Assembly: GCF_024753545.1 (NCBI RefSeq)
Contig: NZ_JANTOO010000004.1
Span: forward strand, 1-64,000
Source: Lysinibacillus pinottii
GTDB taxonomy: Bacteria > Bacillota > Bacilli > Bacillales_A > Planococcaceae
Reading direction: 5' to 3'
Length of the DNA: 64,000 nucleotides
Shown: positions 24,785 to 34,139 of the stretch, in pieces
Position numbering within the stretch: position 1 is the stretch's first letter
Layout: each line of letters opens with the position of its first letter
Position numbers and translations under genes: made by a program
The notes under the pieces: generated by a model
The model's database searches: none
Told to the model about the DNA's origin: nothing
What the model saw: only the letters and a program-made list of their open reading frames with translations

Positions 24785-24839
24785 GACGCCGCGTTCCGTG
24801 GGCTATACTTACATAAACATTCCACGGAATTCGAGCGCC
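24785..24839. repeat. Dyad-symmetric intergenic element
   Basis: TTCCGTGG (24794-24801) and CCACGGAA (24822-24829) form an inverted repeat flanked by GC-rich GACGCCGCG and CGAGCGCC. It sits between two convergent genes and lacks a T-run. It looks like a degenerate copy of the GC-rich hairpin repeats scattered in Bacillus-group genomes. Confidence 0.35.
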
Positions 24840-24854
24840 TCTCCTCACATTGTT

Positions 24855-25571
24855 TTAAGTAAGGGCTTTTAATATTTTCTCTGGATCATCAGTAAATATC
24901 GCTTGTATTCCTAGTTGCTGTAAGTATCGAGCATCCTGCTCCTCGTTGACTGTATAAACACGTACAGATGCCCCTTCAGCGAGCGCTAGTTTTACTGATT
25001 TACGATACGCTGTAGGCAAACTAACATGGATGCCTTTAGCAGGAATGAGCGCAACGTAAGTCGAAAAATCCACTAAAACTTCTGCAAACAATGCAGCAAT
25101 TTCAATATATGGTGCAATTTGAGCGACTGTTTGCAACGATTCATGATTAAAAGAAGAGATAATAACCCTCTCAGTCATTTGTTGGGCTGCTACTTCCTTT
25201 AGTACTAATGTCTCGATTCCTTCATAGGCAAACACATCTGTTTTTAGCTCAATGTTAATACGATGATTGGTACCTACAAATTGTTCTAGTACCTCCCCTA
25301 AGGTCGGAATCACTTCTCCACTATAATCCAATGAGTACCATGAGCCAAAATCAAATGTACGTAATTGCTGTAACGTAAAATCTTTTACATAGCCTGAACC
25401 ATTGGAGGTACGGTTAATGGTTTCATCATGAATAACAACGACCTCTTTATCTGCTGTTAAATGAACATCTAGCTCAATCCCTGCTATAGGAAGCTTAGAT
25501 GCTGCTTGAAATGCAGCAATTGTATTTTCCGGGTAGCTTGCAGAAACACCTCTGTGTGCAAAAATATCCAA
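24855..25571 (-). CDS. Glycerophosphodiester phosphodiesterase
   Basis: A 238-aa GDPD-family enzyme that splits glycerophosphodiesters into glycerol-3-phosphate and an alcohol. IFAHRGVSASYPENTIAAFQ and IELDVHLTADKEVVVIHDET show the family histidines and the metal-binding glutamate and aspartate; NRTSNGSGYVKDFT, INIELKTD and FTDDPEKIL complete it. There is no signal peptide, so it is cytoplasmic, unlike GlpQ. The start codon is TTG, nine bases after GAGGAGG. Convergent with the DUF2804 gene. Confidence 0.92.
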   Translation of the reverse strand: MDIFAHRGVSASYPENTIAAFQAASKLPIAGIELDVHLTADKEVVVIHDETINRTSNGSGYVKDFTLQQLRTFDFGSWYSLDYSGEVIPTLGEVLEQFVGTNHRINIELKTDVFAYEGIETLVLKEVAAQQMTERVIISSFNHESLQTVAQIAPYIEIAALFAEVLVDFSTYVALIPAKGIHVSLPTAYRKSVKLALAEGASVRVYTVNEEQDARYLQQLGIQAIFTDDPEKILKALT

Positions 25572-25723
25572 AATATTAAACCTCCTCTTTTAGTAATATT
25601 CCTTTAAAACCCCAACGTAATAGTAACATATTCAGCTTTTAAGCTTTCACTTGATGGTAAATATTATATATAGTAGTATGATAATCTACTTTGAAATTGT
25701 AAGTACCTAGGAGGTGCTAAAAA

Positions 25724-27952
25724 ATGACTGTAAAACATCCAGATTTTCAGACAGAAGTAGAGCGATTAGCGTATACCCAAAGTTATATGCAACAAATTTT
25801 AAATGAGTCACAAAGAGATTTAAAATCCGCTCAAGAAAATATTCGGAAGTCGATGGCAGATCTTGATTACTTAGATTCTAGTTTGAGTTATTTAAACATC
25901 TTAACCAATGCCCGATTCTTTGAAATGGCCCGTAATCAAAAGGAAGGGCTAGAAGCCGTTCAAAAGAAGCCTTATTTTGCCAGAATCCATTTTCAAAAGA
26001 CAGGTGACCCTGAAGAACTTCTTTACATTGGAAAAACCTCGTTATTTCATCGTGAAACACATGAGCCGATTATTGTCGATTGGCGCTCACCAGTAGCGAA
26101 TGTCTATTATGATGGCCGCCTTGGTGATATGGAGTACGATGTCCGTGGAGAAATTCATAAAGGGCATCTATTTGCTAAGCGACAATATAAAATTGAAAAT
26201 GGCGATTTGCTCGATATACGTGATATTGATTTAACTACGAACGATGAACTGTTACAAGAAGCATTGGCTGGTAAAGCTGATGTTCGTCTAACCGAAATTG
26301 TCTCGACAATCCAAAAAGAGCAGAATGAAATTATTCGCGCACATCTTCGTCAACCAATAATTGTGCAGGGAGCAGCAGGCAGTGGAAAAACTACCATTGC
26401 CCTACACCGAATATCCTATTTCCTCTACACAATGGGTGAGCATTTTAATCCTGAGCAGCTCATGATTTTAGCACCGAATAAGTTATTTATTGATTATATT
26501 GGAGATGTCTTACCAGAACTAGGCGTCGATAAAATATGCCAAACTACTTTTACCGATTACGTTCTATCCGCCACTAAACTAAAATTAAAACTTCAAAATC
26601 CAAATGAACAATTAGAATCGCTTGTGGCAGGAGGAAATTCTCAGCCAACTGCTTGGATAGCTGAAATGAAAGGCTCTCTTTATTATCGCGATGTTATCGA
26701 ACGCTATATCCAAAAACTAGAGCAAGATATTGCAGAGCAATTTGAAGATGTTTACATTGAAAGATACTGTATCATGCGGGCTTCTCACCTTAAGAAGCTA
26801 TTTTTATATGAATTTTCTTATATGCCAATCGAAAAACGACTAGCACATATTAAAAAGGTGTTAGCTAGCCATGTTCGTCAGAAAAAGCAGTCTGTCTTAG
26901 CTACACTCCATAAAAAATATGATGAAGCACTAGGCAAGGCCTTAAATGGAATTCGAGATGATGAAAAACGGCGACGTGTTGTAACAAAGTTTATCGATGA
27001 ACGAGATGAGCGAATTCCTGCCATTGAAAAAGAAGCCAAATCAACGGCAGCTGCATATATGCGTCGCTTTTCGAAACACAACATTAAAACTCTCTATCGT
27101 TCACTGCTCACCAACGCTGAACTTTTAGCGGAGTTGGCACCTGAATGGCATTATCTCGAACAACAGCAATTTTTACAATCACATCGCAAGGAACAATGGG
27201 CACTTGAAGATTTAGCTGCACTTTATTATTTACAGGCACGCTTAAAAGGCATCCCAGATGAATGGAAGATGCGCGTTGTCTTTATCGATGAAGTACAAGA
27301 CTATAGTCTTTTTCAGCTCGCTGCTTTAAAAACAGGTTTGGATACTGATATGTTTACAATGGTTGGTGATTTAGCTCAAGGAATTCATAGCTATCGCTCA
27401 TTAACTGCTTGGGAGCCTGTCCAAGGTTTATTCCCACGAGCAAGCTTTCGAACTTTGCAAAAAAGCTATCGTACAACCATTGAAATTATGGAAGTCGCTA
27501 ATGAAATTTTAGCGCAAATGGATGAACAACTTCCGTTGGTGGAGCCAGTTGTTCGTCATGGCAATGTGCCTAGTTTTATTCAAGCGGAACAGTTCGACGC
27601 CTTAAAAATTAAAGAAATTTTTGACACGATTCGTCAACATGGACATCGGTCCATTGCTTTAATATGCAAAACGACTGTTGAAGCAATAATGATGCAAAAC
27701 GATTTAACAGCTCACCAATTACCTGCACAGCTCCTAACTGAAAATGATTCCATTAATCAGGAAATGTTACTCGTTGTTCCAAGCCATTTAGCGAAAGGAC
27801 TTGAATTTGATGCCGTTATTGTAGCTGCGTTTCATACGCCCTTTTACGACACGCCCATTGACCGAAAGCTACTCTATGTAGCACTCACACGGGCCATGCA
27901 TGAGCTTTACCTAATAGGTCCCTCCAAAAATACATTCTTATTAGAAAATTAA
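25724..27952 (+). CDS. helD: RNA polymerase recycling motor ATPase HelD
   Basis: A 742-aa SF1/UvrD-like ATPase that removes stalled RNA polymerase from DNA in Gram-positive bacteria. The N-terminal 80 residues (VERLAYTQSYMQQILNESQR, DLKSAQENIRKSMADLDYLD) are the coiled coil that enters the polymerase secondary channel. Then come IIVDWRSPVANVYYD, Walker A IIVQGAAGSGKTTIALHRIS (about 215-230), Walker B VVFIDEVQDYSLFQL, SYRTTIEIMEVANEIL and the C-terminal LLYVALTRAMHELYLIG. Length and order match B. subtilis HelD. TAGGAGGTG precedes the ATG. Single transcription unit. Confidence 0.93.
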   Translation: MTVKHPDFQTEVERLAYTQSYMQQILNESQRDLKSAQENIRKSMADLDYLDSSLSYLNILTNARFFEMARNQKEGLEAVQKKPYFARIHFQKTGDPEELLYIGKTSLFHRETHEPIIVDWRSPVANVYYDGRLGDMEYDVRGEIHKGHLFAKRQYKIENGDLLDIRDIDLTTNDELLQEALAGKADVRLTEIVSTIQKEQNEIIRAHLRQPIIVQGAAGSGKTTIALHRISYFLYTMGEHFNPEQLMILAPNKLFIDYIGDVLPELGVDKICQTTFTDYVLSATKLKLKLQNPNEQLESLVAGGNSQPTAWIAEMKGSLYYRDVIERYIQKLEQDIAEQFEDVYIERYCIMRASHLKKLFLYEFSYMPIEKRLAHIKKVLASHVRQKKQSVLATLHKKYDEALGKALNGIRDDEKRRRVVTKFIDERDERIPAIEKEAKSTAAAYMRRFSKHNIKTLYRSLLTNAELLAELAPEWHYLEQQQFLQSHRKEQWALEDLAALYYLQARLKGIPDEWKMRVVFIDEVQDYSLFQLAALKTGLDTDMFTMVGDLAQGIHSYRSLTAWEPVQGLFPRASFRTLQKSYRTTIEIMEVANEILAQMDEQLPLVEPVVRHGNVPSFIQAEQFDALKIKEIFDTIRQHGHRSIALICKTTVEAIMMQNDLTAHQLPAQLLTENDSINQEMLLVVPSHLAKGLEFDAVIVAAFHTPFYDTPIDRKLLYVALTRAMHELYLIGPSKNTFLLEN

Positions 27953-27978
27953 AAAGTCGCTATAAGGCGACTTTTTTC
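27952..27978. terminator. Terminator of helD
   Basis: AAAAAGTCGC and GCGACTTTTTT pair around a TATAAG loop directly after the stop codon. The A5 on the left lets it also serve the small minus-strand gene ending at 27987. Confidence 0.9.
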
Positions 27979-27986
27979 ATACCTCA

Positions 27987-28109
27987 TTAATTTCTCGGTG
28001 GTAATCGATAGAACTTTCCTTTCGATAGATAGGCCTTAACCACTTTCCACCACGAACTTGGTGCTTCCTTCGGAGGAGACTTCTTTTTAGGCAATGCCGG
28101 CATGCGCAT
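27987..28109 (-). CDS. 40-aa basic protein, function unknown
   Basis: A short minus-strand gene beginning MRMPALPKKKSPPKEAPSSW and ending KGKFYRLPPRN. It is rich in lysine, arginine and proline (calculated charge strongly positive), with a WWKVV core that could bind a protein or nucleic acid. GAAAGGAG stands eight bases before the ATG, and the helD terminator just downstream is usable in this direction. I do not recognise a family. The gene is convergent to helD; its closeness may be chance. Confidence 0.6.
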   Translation of the reverse strand: MRMPALPKKKSPPKEAPSSWWKVVKAYLSKGKFYRLPPRN

Positions 28110-28169
28110 AATCACGACTCCTTTCATAAGGCTTATTAATACTATATGAAGATAGTACGCAATTATGCT

Positions 28170-28207
28170 AAAAAGGGCGATGAGTTCCTATCACTCCTCG
28201 CCCTTTT
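28170..28207. terminator. Hairpin terminator between the 40-aa gene and the GNAT gene
   Basis: AAAAAGGGCGA-GAGT pairs with ACTC-TCGCCCTTTTT (one internal mismatch). On the minus strand it lies directly after the GNAT stop codon and ends in a T-run. Confidence 0.85.
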
Positions 28208-28209
28208 TA

Positions 28210-29076
28210 TTATTGCTTTACATAATAATCAATTTGCTGGGCTTTCATAAAACCAGCCTTTTCATAAACAGATATTGCTTTTTTATTGTCTACTTCAACA
28301 TCTAACATCACAAAAGTTGCGCCCGTTTTACTCGCATAATCCTTCGTAAAGGATAGTAAAGCCGTCCCAATACCTTGTCCTTCACAATTTGGGTGGACGG
28401 CAAGGGCTGTCACCCATTGTATTTCATTTTCCTGAGCTGTCGTCACCGTTCCAACAACTTCACCATCTCGGTAAGCTACCCATAGCTTTCTTCCATTAGT
28501 GGACGTATTGAAGGCAATGAGCTCTGTTGATTCTTCTGGTAAATCTCCAAATGCTTTACTATAAATAGCAATTAGCTCAGCCTGTTCGCCATTATAGGGA
28601 AGAATACTAATATCGTTTTGTAATGCTACAGGTTCCGCTTTTGTTTCTAAGGTCGCTTCTGAGAAGCTGTAAACATAATTTTTATTTTCAATAAATGTGT
28701 GTCCATGTGGGGAACCGTCAATAACAACAGCTAACTGCCCCTCTGCCCCTCGTTCTTTTAGCCCAACTTGTATCCCTTCAACTAATGCAGTCCCAATCCC
28801 CTTTTGGCGATATGCAGGTGTCACCACTAGTGACCACTCATACGTATGGACCCCAATTAAATCTATGGCACTTGCAGCTCCAACTAACAAATCATGATCA
28901 TCCTCATACGCCAATACCATAAAGCCCTTCGATTCAAAAGAGCTAGCCATTGGCACATTCATAATAGTTTCGTATACTCGATAATCATGAATTGTCGCTT
29001 CTTCACATAATAATTTTACTTCCTTTAATGTTTCTCCATCCAATGGGAAAGACACTGTCATCACTGAAATATTCAT
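28210..29076 (-). CDS. Tandem GNAT-family N-acetyltransferase
   Basis: A 288-aa protein with two GNAT domains. Domain 1 (about 1-140) has LVVTPAYRQKGIGTALVEGI, the acetyl-CoA pyrophosphate loop; domain 2 (about 155-288) has ALAVHPNCEGQGIGTALLSF and VDNKKAISVYEKAGF. Both Q/RxxGxG/A loops look intact, so both could bind acetyl-CoA. The target (an amine, protein or antibiotic) cannot be told. The start MNISVMTVSF follows GGAACGGAG. Single gene. Confidence 0.85.
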   Translation of the reverse strand: MNISVMTVSFPLDGETLKEVKLLCEEATIHDYRVYETIMNVPMASSFESKGFMVLAYEDDHDLLVGAASAIDLIGVHTYEWSLVVTPAYRQKGIGTALVEGIQVGLKERGAEGQLAVVIDGSPHGHTFIENKNYVYSFSEATLETKAEPVALQNDISILPYNGEQAELIAIYSKAFGDLPEESTELIAFNTSTNGRKLWVAYRDGEVVGTVTTAQENEIQWVTALAVHPNCEGQGIGTALLSFTKDYASKTGATFVMLDVEVDNKKAISVYEKAGFMKAQQIDYYVKQ

Positions 29077-29392
29077 TGTTTACTCCGTTCCTGTATCAGA
29101 CTATTGCCCTATTGTAGCAAGAATGAAAATAAGCTGGCAACTAAATATATGATCACCCTCTATTAATGAGAATTTTACTTTAATCAATCTAATAATAAAA
29201 GGATTTTTACTATAAAAGTTCACAAAAACAACTAAAATTTACTATGAATACTAGATTTATAATAACCTAACAAACTCTTACTATCATTATTACTCTTTTC
29301 ATCTAGTTACTTTCAAACTATATACTATTCCCTACTTCTCTATATTAATTATACTATTTATTCAAATTAATTACATTTATTAATCCTACTAA
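29077..29392. other. Very AT-rich intergenic DNA, nothing recognised
   Basis: About 315 bases between the GNAT promoter side and the ABC operon terminator. No frame with a start signal, no repeat and no RNA motif seen. Confidence 0.5.
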
Positions 29393-29424
29393 AAAAGAGT
29401 AATTTCAAATGAAATTACTCTTTT
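29393..29424 (-). terminator. Terminator of the ABC exporter operon
   Basis: A perfect 15-base stem (AAAAGAGTAATTTCA with its complement) around a two-base loop, with T-runs on both sides. It lies 15 bases after the stop of the second ABC gene. Confidence 0.9.
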
Positions 29425-29439
29425 AATAGTTGCTATTAG

Positions 29440-31272
29440 CTATTCTTCTAAATGATAAGAGGATGAATGCAGCATTTGCGCATATAAACCACCCGATTCA
29501 ATCAGCTTTTGCTGTGGCCCAGCTTCCACTAGCTCACCTTTATGCATGACTAAAACCATGTCGGCATTATGCACTGTATTTAATCGGTGTGCAATAACAA
29601 AGCTTGTGCGTCCTTGCATTAATGTATCAAGTGCCTCTTGAATCGCCATTTCTGTTACTGTGTCGATACTGCTTGTCGCTTCATCTAACAATAAAATTTT
29701 AGGGTCCGCAATAAGTGCACGTGCAATTGATAGCAATTGTTTTTGGCCTTGGGAAATTTCTCGTCCATCTGCAGCAAGAATCGTATCGTATCCATCTTTG
29801 AGCTTCATAATAAAGTCATGTGCATTAGCACGCTTAGCGGCTTCCTCAATATCAGCATCACTTGCATTTAATTGGCCATATCGGATATTTTCACGAACAG
29901 TTGCTTCAAATAAAAATGGGTCCTGCAATACAAAAGCCATTTGGGAACGCAAGGATGGACGATCAATTTCCTGAACGTTAATGCCATCAAATAACACTTC
30001 GCCCTTTGACACTTCGTAGAACCTGGCAATAAGTTGAAGGATTGTCGTTTTCCCTGCTCCTGTAGCTCCTACAAGAGCTACCGTCTGTCCAGGCTCCACT
30101 TGAAAATCAACATTTTTTAATGTGTAAGATTCCTGGTCATGTGCATATTTAAAATACACTTGCTTAAATGCTACATGACCCAATAACTGGTGATCTTTCG
30201 CTGAGGTAGATTCTACTTCTGGTTGTTCGTCCAGTAACGCAAATACTCTTTCAGCACCAGCAATAGCTGATAACACTGTGTTAAATTGATTTGCTAAATC
30301 ATTTAATGGACGTGTAAATTGGCGAGCATATTCAGTAAATATAACGATAACCCCTATTGACACATGCCCATATAAAGCAAGTACACCCCCTATTCCCGCA
30401 ACAATAGTAAAGCTCATATTATTTAAGAAATTCATGACCTTTGGAATATAACCAGAATATGTCTGTGCCCAAAATCCCGTTCTTCTTAATCTCAAGCTTT
30501 TTTCCTGAAACTCTATCTTCATTCTTTCCTCTTGGGAAAAAGCTTTCACAATGCGCTGTCCAGATATGGTTTCTTCTATCATGCCGTTCAAGGCCCCAAT
30601 AGCTGCTTGCTGCTCCTTAAATAAGGGAGCCGTTCTACGTGTAATCCACCGCATTGCCCAAAACATAAAGGGAATAATGGTCATGGTTAAAATGGTTAGC
30701 AACGGACTTAAGCTCAGCATAATAATAATGGTTCCTCCAAGCGTTAATACACTTGAAAACACCTGAATAAAAGAACTATTTAGCGTTGAACTGACCGCTT
30801 CGATATCATTCGTCATTCGGCTCATTAATTCGCCATGTTGACGTCGATCAAAGAACGCAATCGGCAGTCGTTGAAAATGACCAAATACACTTGTTCTTAG
30901 CCTGTAAATCGTTTGCTGAGCAATACCAATCATCCAATAATTTTGCAGGAACAGGGAGACGGCTAGCAGCATATAAATGCCCATTAATAAAACAATACCC
31001 TTGCCTAAGCCAGCTAGCTCTCCATGCATAACATAGTGATCAATCATTCGGCCAATCACATATGGGCCAACTAAAGCCAAAATTGAACTCGTCATGACTA
31101 GTAAAAGAACTACGACTAGAAGTGCTCGTTGCTCATCAACAATTTTCCATAACCGTAGCAATGTACTTTTCCAATCACTTGCTCGTGGCCCTTTCTTTTT
31201 CTTCACAGCCTGCTGAAGATCATCTTTAGTCAAGATCGGCTCATAGCCAAAAGGTTTTTGGAAAAATCCCAT
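29440..31272 (-). CDS. Heterodimeric ABC exporter subunit, YfiC-like
   Basis: A 610-aa half-transporter: six membrane helices (first near 50-75, then GIVLLMGIYMLLAVSLFLQN and onwards to about 330) fused to a nucleotide-binding domain. Walker A is GATGAGKTTILQL and Walker B ILLLDEATSSID with the catalytic glutamate present. The signature is ISQGQKQLLSIARAL, where the usual SGGQ has become SQGQ. With its partner this gives one degenerate and one canonical ATP site, as in BmrCD. The order and lengths match B. subtilis YfiB-YfiC. The stop of the upstream gene overlaps the ATG (TAATG). Likely exports drugs or lipids. Confidence 0.9.
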   Translation of the reverse strand: MGFFQKPFGYEPILTKDDLQQAVKKKKGPRASDWKSTLLRLWKIVDEQRALLVVVLLLVMTSSILALVGPYVIGRMIDHYVMHGELAGLGKGIVLLMGIYMLLAVSLFLQNYWMIGIAQQTIYRLRTSVFGHFQRLPIAFFDRRQHGELMSRMTNDIEAVSSTLNSSFIQVFSSVLTLGGTIIIMLSLSPLLTILTMTIIPFMFWAMRWITRRTAPLFKEQQAAIGALNGMIEETISGQRIVKAFSQEERMKIEFQEKSLRLRRTGFWAQTYSGYIPKVMNFLNNMSFTIVAGIGGVLALYGHVSIGVIVIFTEYARQFTRPLNDLANQFNTVLSAIAGAERVFALLDEQPEVESTSAKDHQLLGHVAFKQVYFKYAHDQESYTLKNVDFQVEPGQTVALVGATGAGKTTILQLIARFYEVSKGEVLFDGINVQEIDRPSLRSQMAFVLQDPFLFEATVRENIRYGQLNASDADIEEAAKRANAHDFIMKLKDGYDTILAADGREISQGQKQLLSIARALIADPKILLLDEATSSIDTVTEMAIQEALDTLMQGRTSFVIAHRLNTVHNADMVLVMHKGELVEAGPQQKLIESGGLYAQMLHSSSYHLEE

Positions 31273-32993
31273 TATTCCTCCACCTCCTGTTGAGAGACTG
31301 CAATTTTTTTATAAAGCGTTGAGGATTGTAAAAGCTCTTCATGGGTTCCATATGCAACTACTTTTCCAGCATCAATAAGTAAAATACGGTCTGCACCTTT
31401 AGCTGTACGAATTTTTTGCGTGACCACCAGCATCGTAGCCTGTTCTTCGCTCAGTGCCTCCCAAAGCGCCTGTTCTGTTTTGACATCCAATGCACTTGTA
31501 CTATCATCGAGCATTAATATATGCCCTTTTCTCAAGAGTGCTCTCGCAATGGATAGCCTTTGTTTTTGCCCTCCAGATAAGTTGACCCCCTTTTGCCCAA
31601 CCTTAGTGTCATAACCATTTGGAAAATCCTCAACAGATGCATGTATTTGAGCTTGCATTGTAGCCTGTAGTACAGCATCCATTTCAGCATGCGTATCTCC
31701 CCAACGCACATTATCCGCAATACTGCCTGTAAATAACAAAGACTGCTGAGGGACATAACCTATAACTTCACGTAACTCTTGTAAATCCCACTGTTGAACA
31801 TCCTGTCCCTCTACTAATATTCTTCCCTCAGTTACTTCATACAAACGAGGAATAAGTTGTAACAAAGTGGATTTACCAGCACCAGTCGCCCCCATTATCG
31901 CTAATTTTTCACCCGAATTAACTTGGAAATTAACATCTGATAGGACTGGCACCTCTCCTCCTGGATAAGTAAAACTAACATGTTCAAATGTTAACTCACC
32001 GTAGCGTATACCTTGACTGATTTCTTCTGAAAATGAAACTTCCTCCACCTCATTTTCTGTGGAAAGAACTTCTGCCATACGCTCAGCTGACGCCTTTGCA
32101 CGCGCATAAAAGATTATAATAAAAGCGAACATTGAAAACGAGCCTGTCATACGCATCGCATAGTTGACAATCGCAACAATATCTCCAAGTGGTGTTGTCC
32201 CAGCTGCAACCTGTTTTGTACCAAACCATAAGACGGCGAGTAGACTCATATTCATAATGAATAAAAGAACTGGCATAATGTATTCCATTATGCGTAAAGC
32301 CTTTACAGTATCCAATTTCAAACGAGATGCAACCTCATCAAAGCGTGAAGCCTCATATGTCCCTCGTAAGTATGCCTTTACTAAACGTATAGCTTGTAAA
32401 TTCTCCTGTAAAACCCTATTTAAACGGTCAACTCTTTTCTGCACTCTGCCAAAATAAGACACGCCCTTTGCGACCATAAAAATAAGGAAAATTAAAATGA
32501 TAGGTGCACCTATGACTAAAAACAAGGCTAATTTTGCATTCACAATAAAAGCCATTACTATACTTCCTAGCACAGCAAGGGGTGCCCGAAGCATAATACG
32601 TAAGCTCATAAACAGCACCGTTTGTACCTGTGTAACATCATTGGTTAATCTCGTAATCAAGGATGCCGTAGAAAATTTTTGATAGGTTGCTAGTGTAAAG
32701 GATTGGATTTTATCAAACATGGCATTTCGTAGATCATAAGAAAAGCTTTGAGCAGTATGAGATGAAAAGTATGAATTAATGATACCCGCCATAAAGGCAA
32801 CAAATGAAAGTCCAAGTAAAACAGCACCCCATTGCACAATCATTTCGTGATTTTGAGCCCTTATTCCATCATCAATGATTTTAGCCATAATAAGCGGCTG
32901 TACAAGCTCCACAAATAACTCTAACAACATTAAACATAAAGCAAAGATAGCAGTCCATTTATAAGGTCTTACATAGGAAAAAACTTCTTTCAC
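31272..32993 (-). CDS. Heterodimeric ABC exporter subunit, YfiB-like
   Basis: A 573-aa half-transporter with six membrane helices (FSYVRPYKWTAIFALCLMLL opens the first) and a C-terminal ATPase. Walker A is GATGAGKSTLLQL and the signature LSGGQKQRLSIARAL is canonical. Walker B is HILMLDDSTSALD, with aspartate in place of the catalytic glutamate. So the site made from this Walker B and the partner's SQGQ signature should not hydrolyse ATP well, while the other site is intact. The GTG start follows AAGGGGG. First gene of the operon; the partner overlaps by one base. Confidence 0.9.
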   Translation of the reverse strand: MKEVFSYVRPYKWTAIFALCLMLLELFVELVQPLIMAKIIDDGIRAQNHEMIVQWGAVLLGLSFVAFMAGIINSYFSSHTAQSFSYDLRNAMFDKIQSFTLATYQKFSTASLITRLTNDVTQVQTVLFMSLRIMLRAPLAVLGSIVMAFIVNAKLALFLVIGAPIILIFLIFMVAKGVSYFGRVQKRVDRLNRVLQENLQAIRLVKAYLRGTYEASRFDEVASRLKLDTVKALRIMEYIMPVLLFIMNMSLLAVLWFGTKQVAAGTTPLGDIVAIVNYAMRMTGSFSMFAFIIIFYARAKASAERMAEVLSTENEVEEVSFSEEISQGIRYGELTFEHVSFTYPGGEVPVLSDVNFQVNSGEKLAIMGATGAGKSTLLQLIPRLYEVTEGRILVEGQDVQQWDLQELREVIGYVPQQSLLFTGSIADNVRWGDTHAEMDAVLQATMQAQIHASVEDFPNGYDTKVGQKGVNLSGGQKQRLSIARALLRKGHILMLDDSTSALDVKTEQALWEALSEEQATMLVVTQKIRTAKGADRILLIDAGKVVAYGTHEELLQSSTLYKKIAVSQQEVEE

Positions 32994-33059
32994 ATTCTTT
33001 CCCCCTTGTCCTAAGATAAAATTTCATAGCTAGTTAAAAATTCCTACACAATAGTATAT

Positions 33060-33953
33060 TTATGCTTTCTCACCTGCGATTGAAAGCCATGTTACACATA
33101 CAAGCATAACGAATACCCCTATTAATTGCCAAAATCCTAGAGAAGTACCGAAGACAATAACTGATATAATCATAGCCGTCAATGGTTCAATGCTAGAGAG
33201 GATACTCGTTTCCACAGCTGTTATATATTTCATACTACTTAAAAACAATATGAAAGCGACTGTTCCAAAAAATATTAAAGCAAACATCAACAGAAGCGTC
33301 TTAAAATTAGTAAAAACGGTCCATTGGTCGGACAGCCATACTCGGCTCACAATGCCTAATGTAAGACCACCTATTAGCATCCCCCAACCAACAACTAACA
33401 GGACATTCCACTCTCTCATTAAACGTGCAGGATATAATGTGTAAAAGGCAAAGGTTAAGCCTACTGCTACACCCCATAGCAATGCTTTTGGACTAATAAG
33501 CAAACTATTAAATGAAGCGTTCGTTAGTAGTAGAAATAACCCCATAAGGGTACCAATAATTCCTATTACTTGATATTTTGGTGGCCATTTCTTTAAACTA
33601 AGAGAGACATATGCCACAACAAATATTGGCGCTAGAAACTGTAGCAAGGTCGCTAGCACAGCATTACTTTCATGAATTGCTGCTACAAATGCAAATTGAA
33701 CACCTAGCATACCTACAATACCAAAAACAATGAGCTGTCTACCCCATAGTTTGTGCTGCCAAATACCAAAAATGTTTTTTCCAGTTAACAATAAATATGT
33801 AAGTAGTATCATACCTGCAACCGATAAACGGATTGTTAACATAAAGGAAACTGTCAATGATGTATGGTTTAGTAACCACTCCATCAAGGGACCAGTCGCA
33901 CCCCATAACATAGCACCTGAGACGATAAATAGTATTCCTTTTAAACGTTGCAT
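33060..33953 (-). CDS. EamA/DMT-family membrane transporter
   Basis: A 297-aa protein with ten predicted membrane helices in two EamA repeats. Repeat 1 begins ILFIVSGAMLWGATGPLMEW; repeat 2 has ALLWGVAVGLTFAFYTLYPA. Conserved features are the WGATGP-type first-helix motif and SSIEPLTAMIISVIVFG near the end. Transporters of this type export amino acids or metabolites or import nucleotide sugars; the substrate is unknown. The ATG follows GGAAGCAGGA. It diverges from the PAS-GGDEF-EAL gene. Confidence 0.88.
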   Translation of the reverse strand: MQRLKGILFIVSGAMLWGATGPLMEWLLNHTSLTVSFMLTIRLSVAGMILLTYLLLTGKNIFGIWQHKLWGRQLIVFGIVGMLGVQFAFVAAIHESNAVLATLLQFLAPIFVVAYVSLSLKKWPPKYQVIGIIGTLMGLFLLLTNASFNSLLISPKALLWGVAVGLTFAFYTLYPARLMREWNVLLVVGWGMLIGGLTLGIVSRVWLSDQWTVFTNFKTLLLMFALIFFGTVAFILFLSSMKYITAVETSILSSIEPLTAMIISVIVFGTSLGFWQLIGVFVMLVCVTWLSIAGEKA

Positions 33954-34139
33954 ACAAATCCTGCTTCCTATATACGTACTAAAAAATGTTATTTTTCTTC
34001 AAATCTTTTCTTGAATATCACTAGAAAAGTCCTAATTCTTTTCATTATCAAATATTTACAAATATATTCATAATGACTAATTCCATATAATTATCTATAA
34101 TATTAGTATATATTGATTACCCAAGGAGATCGAAAACTC

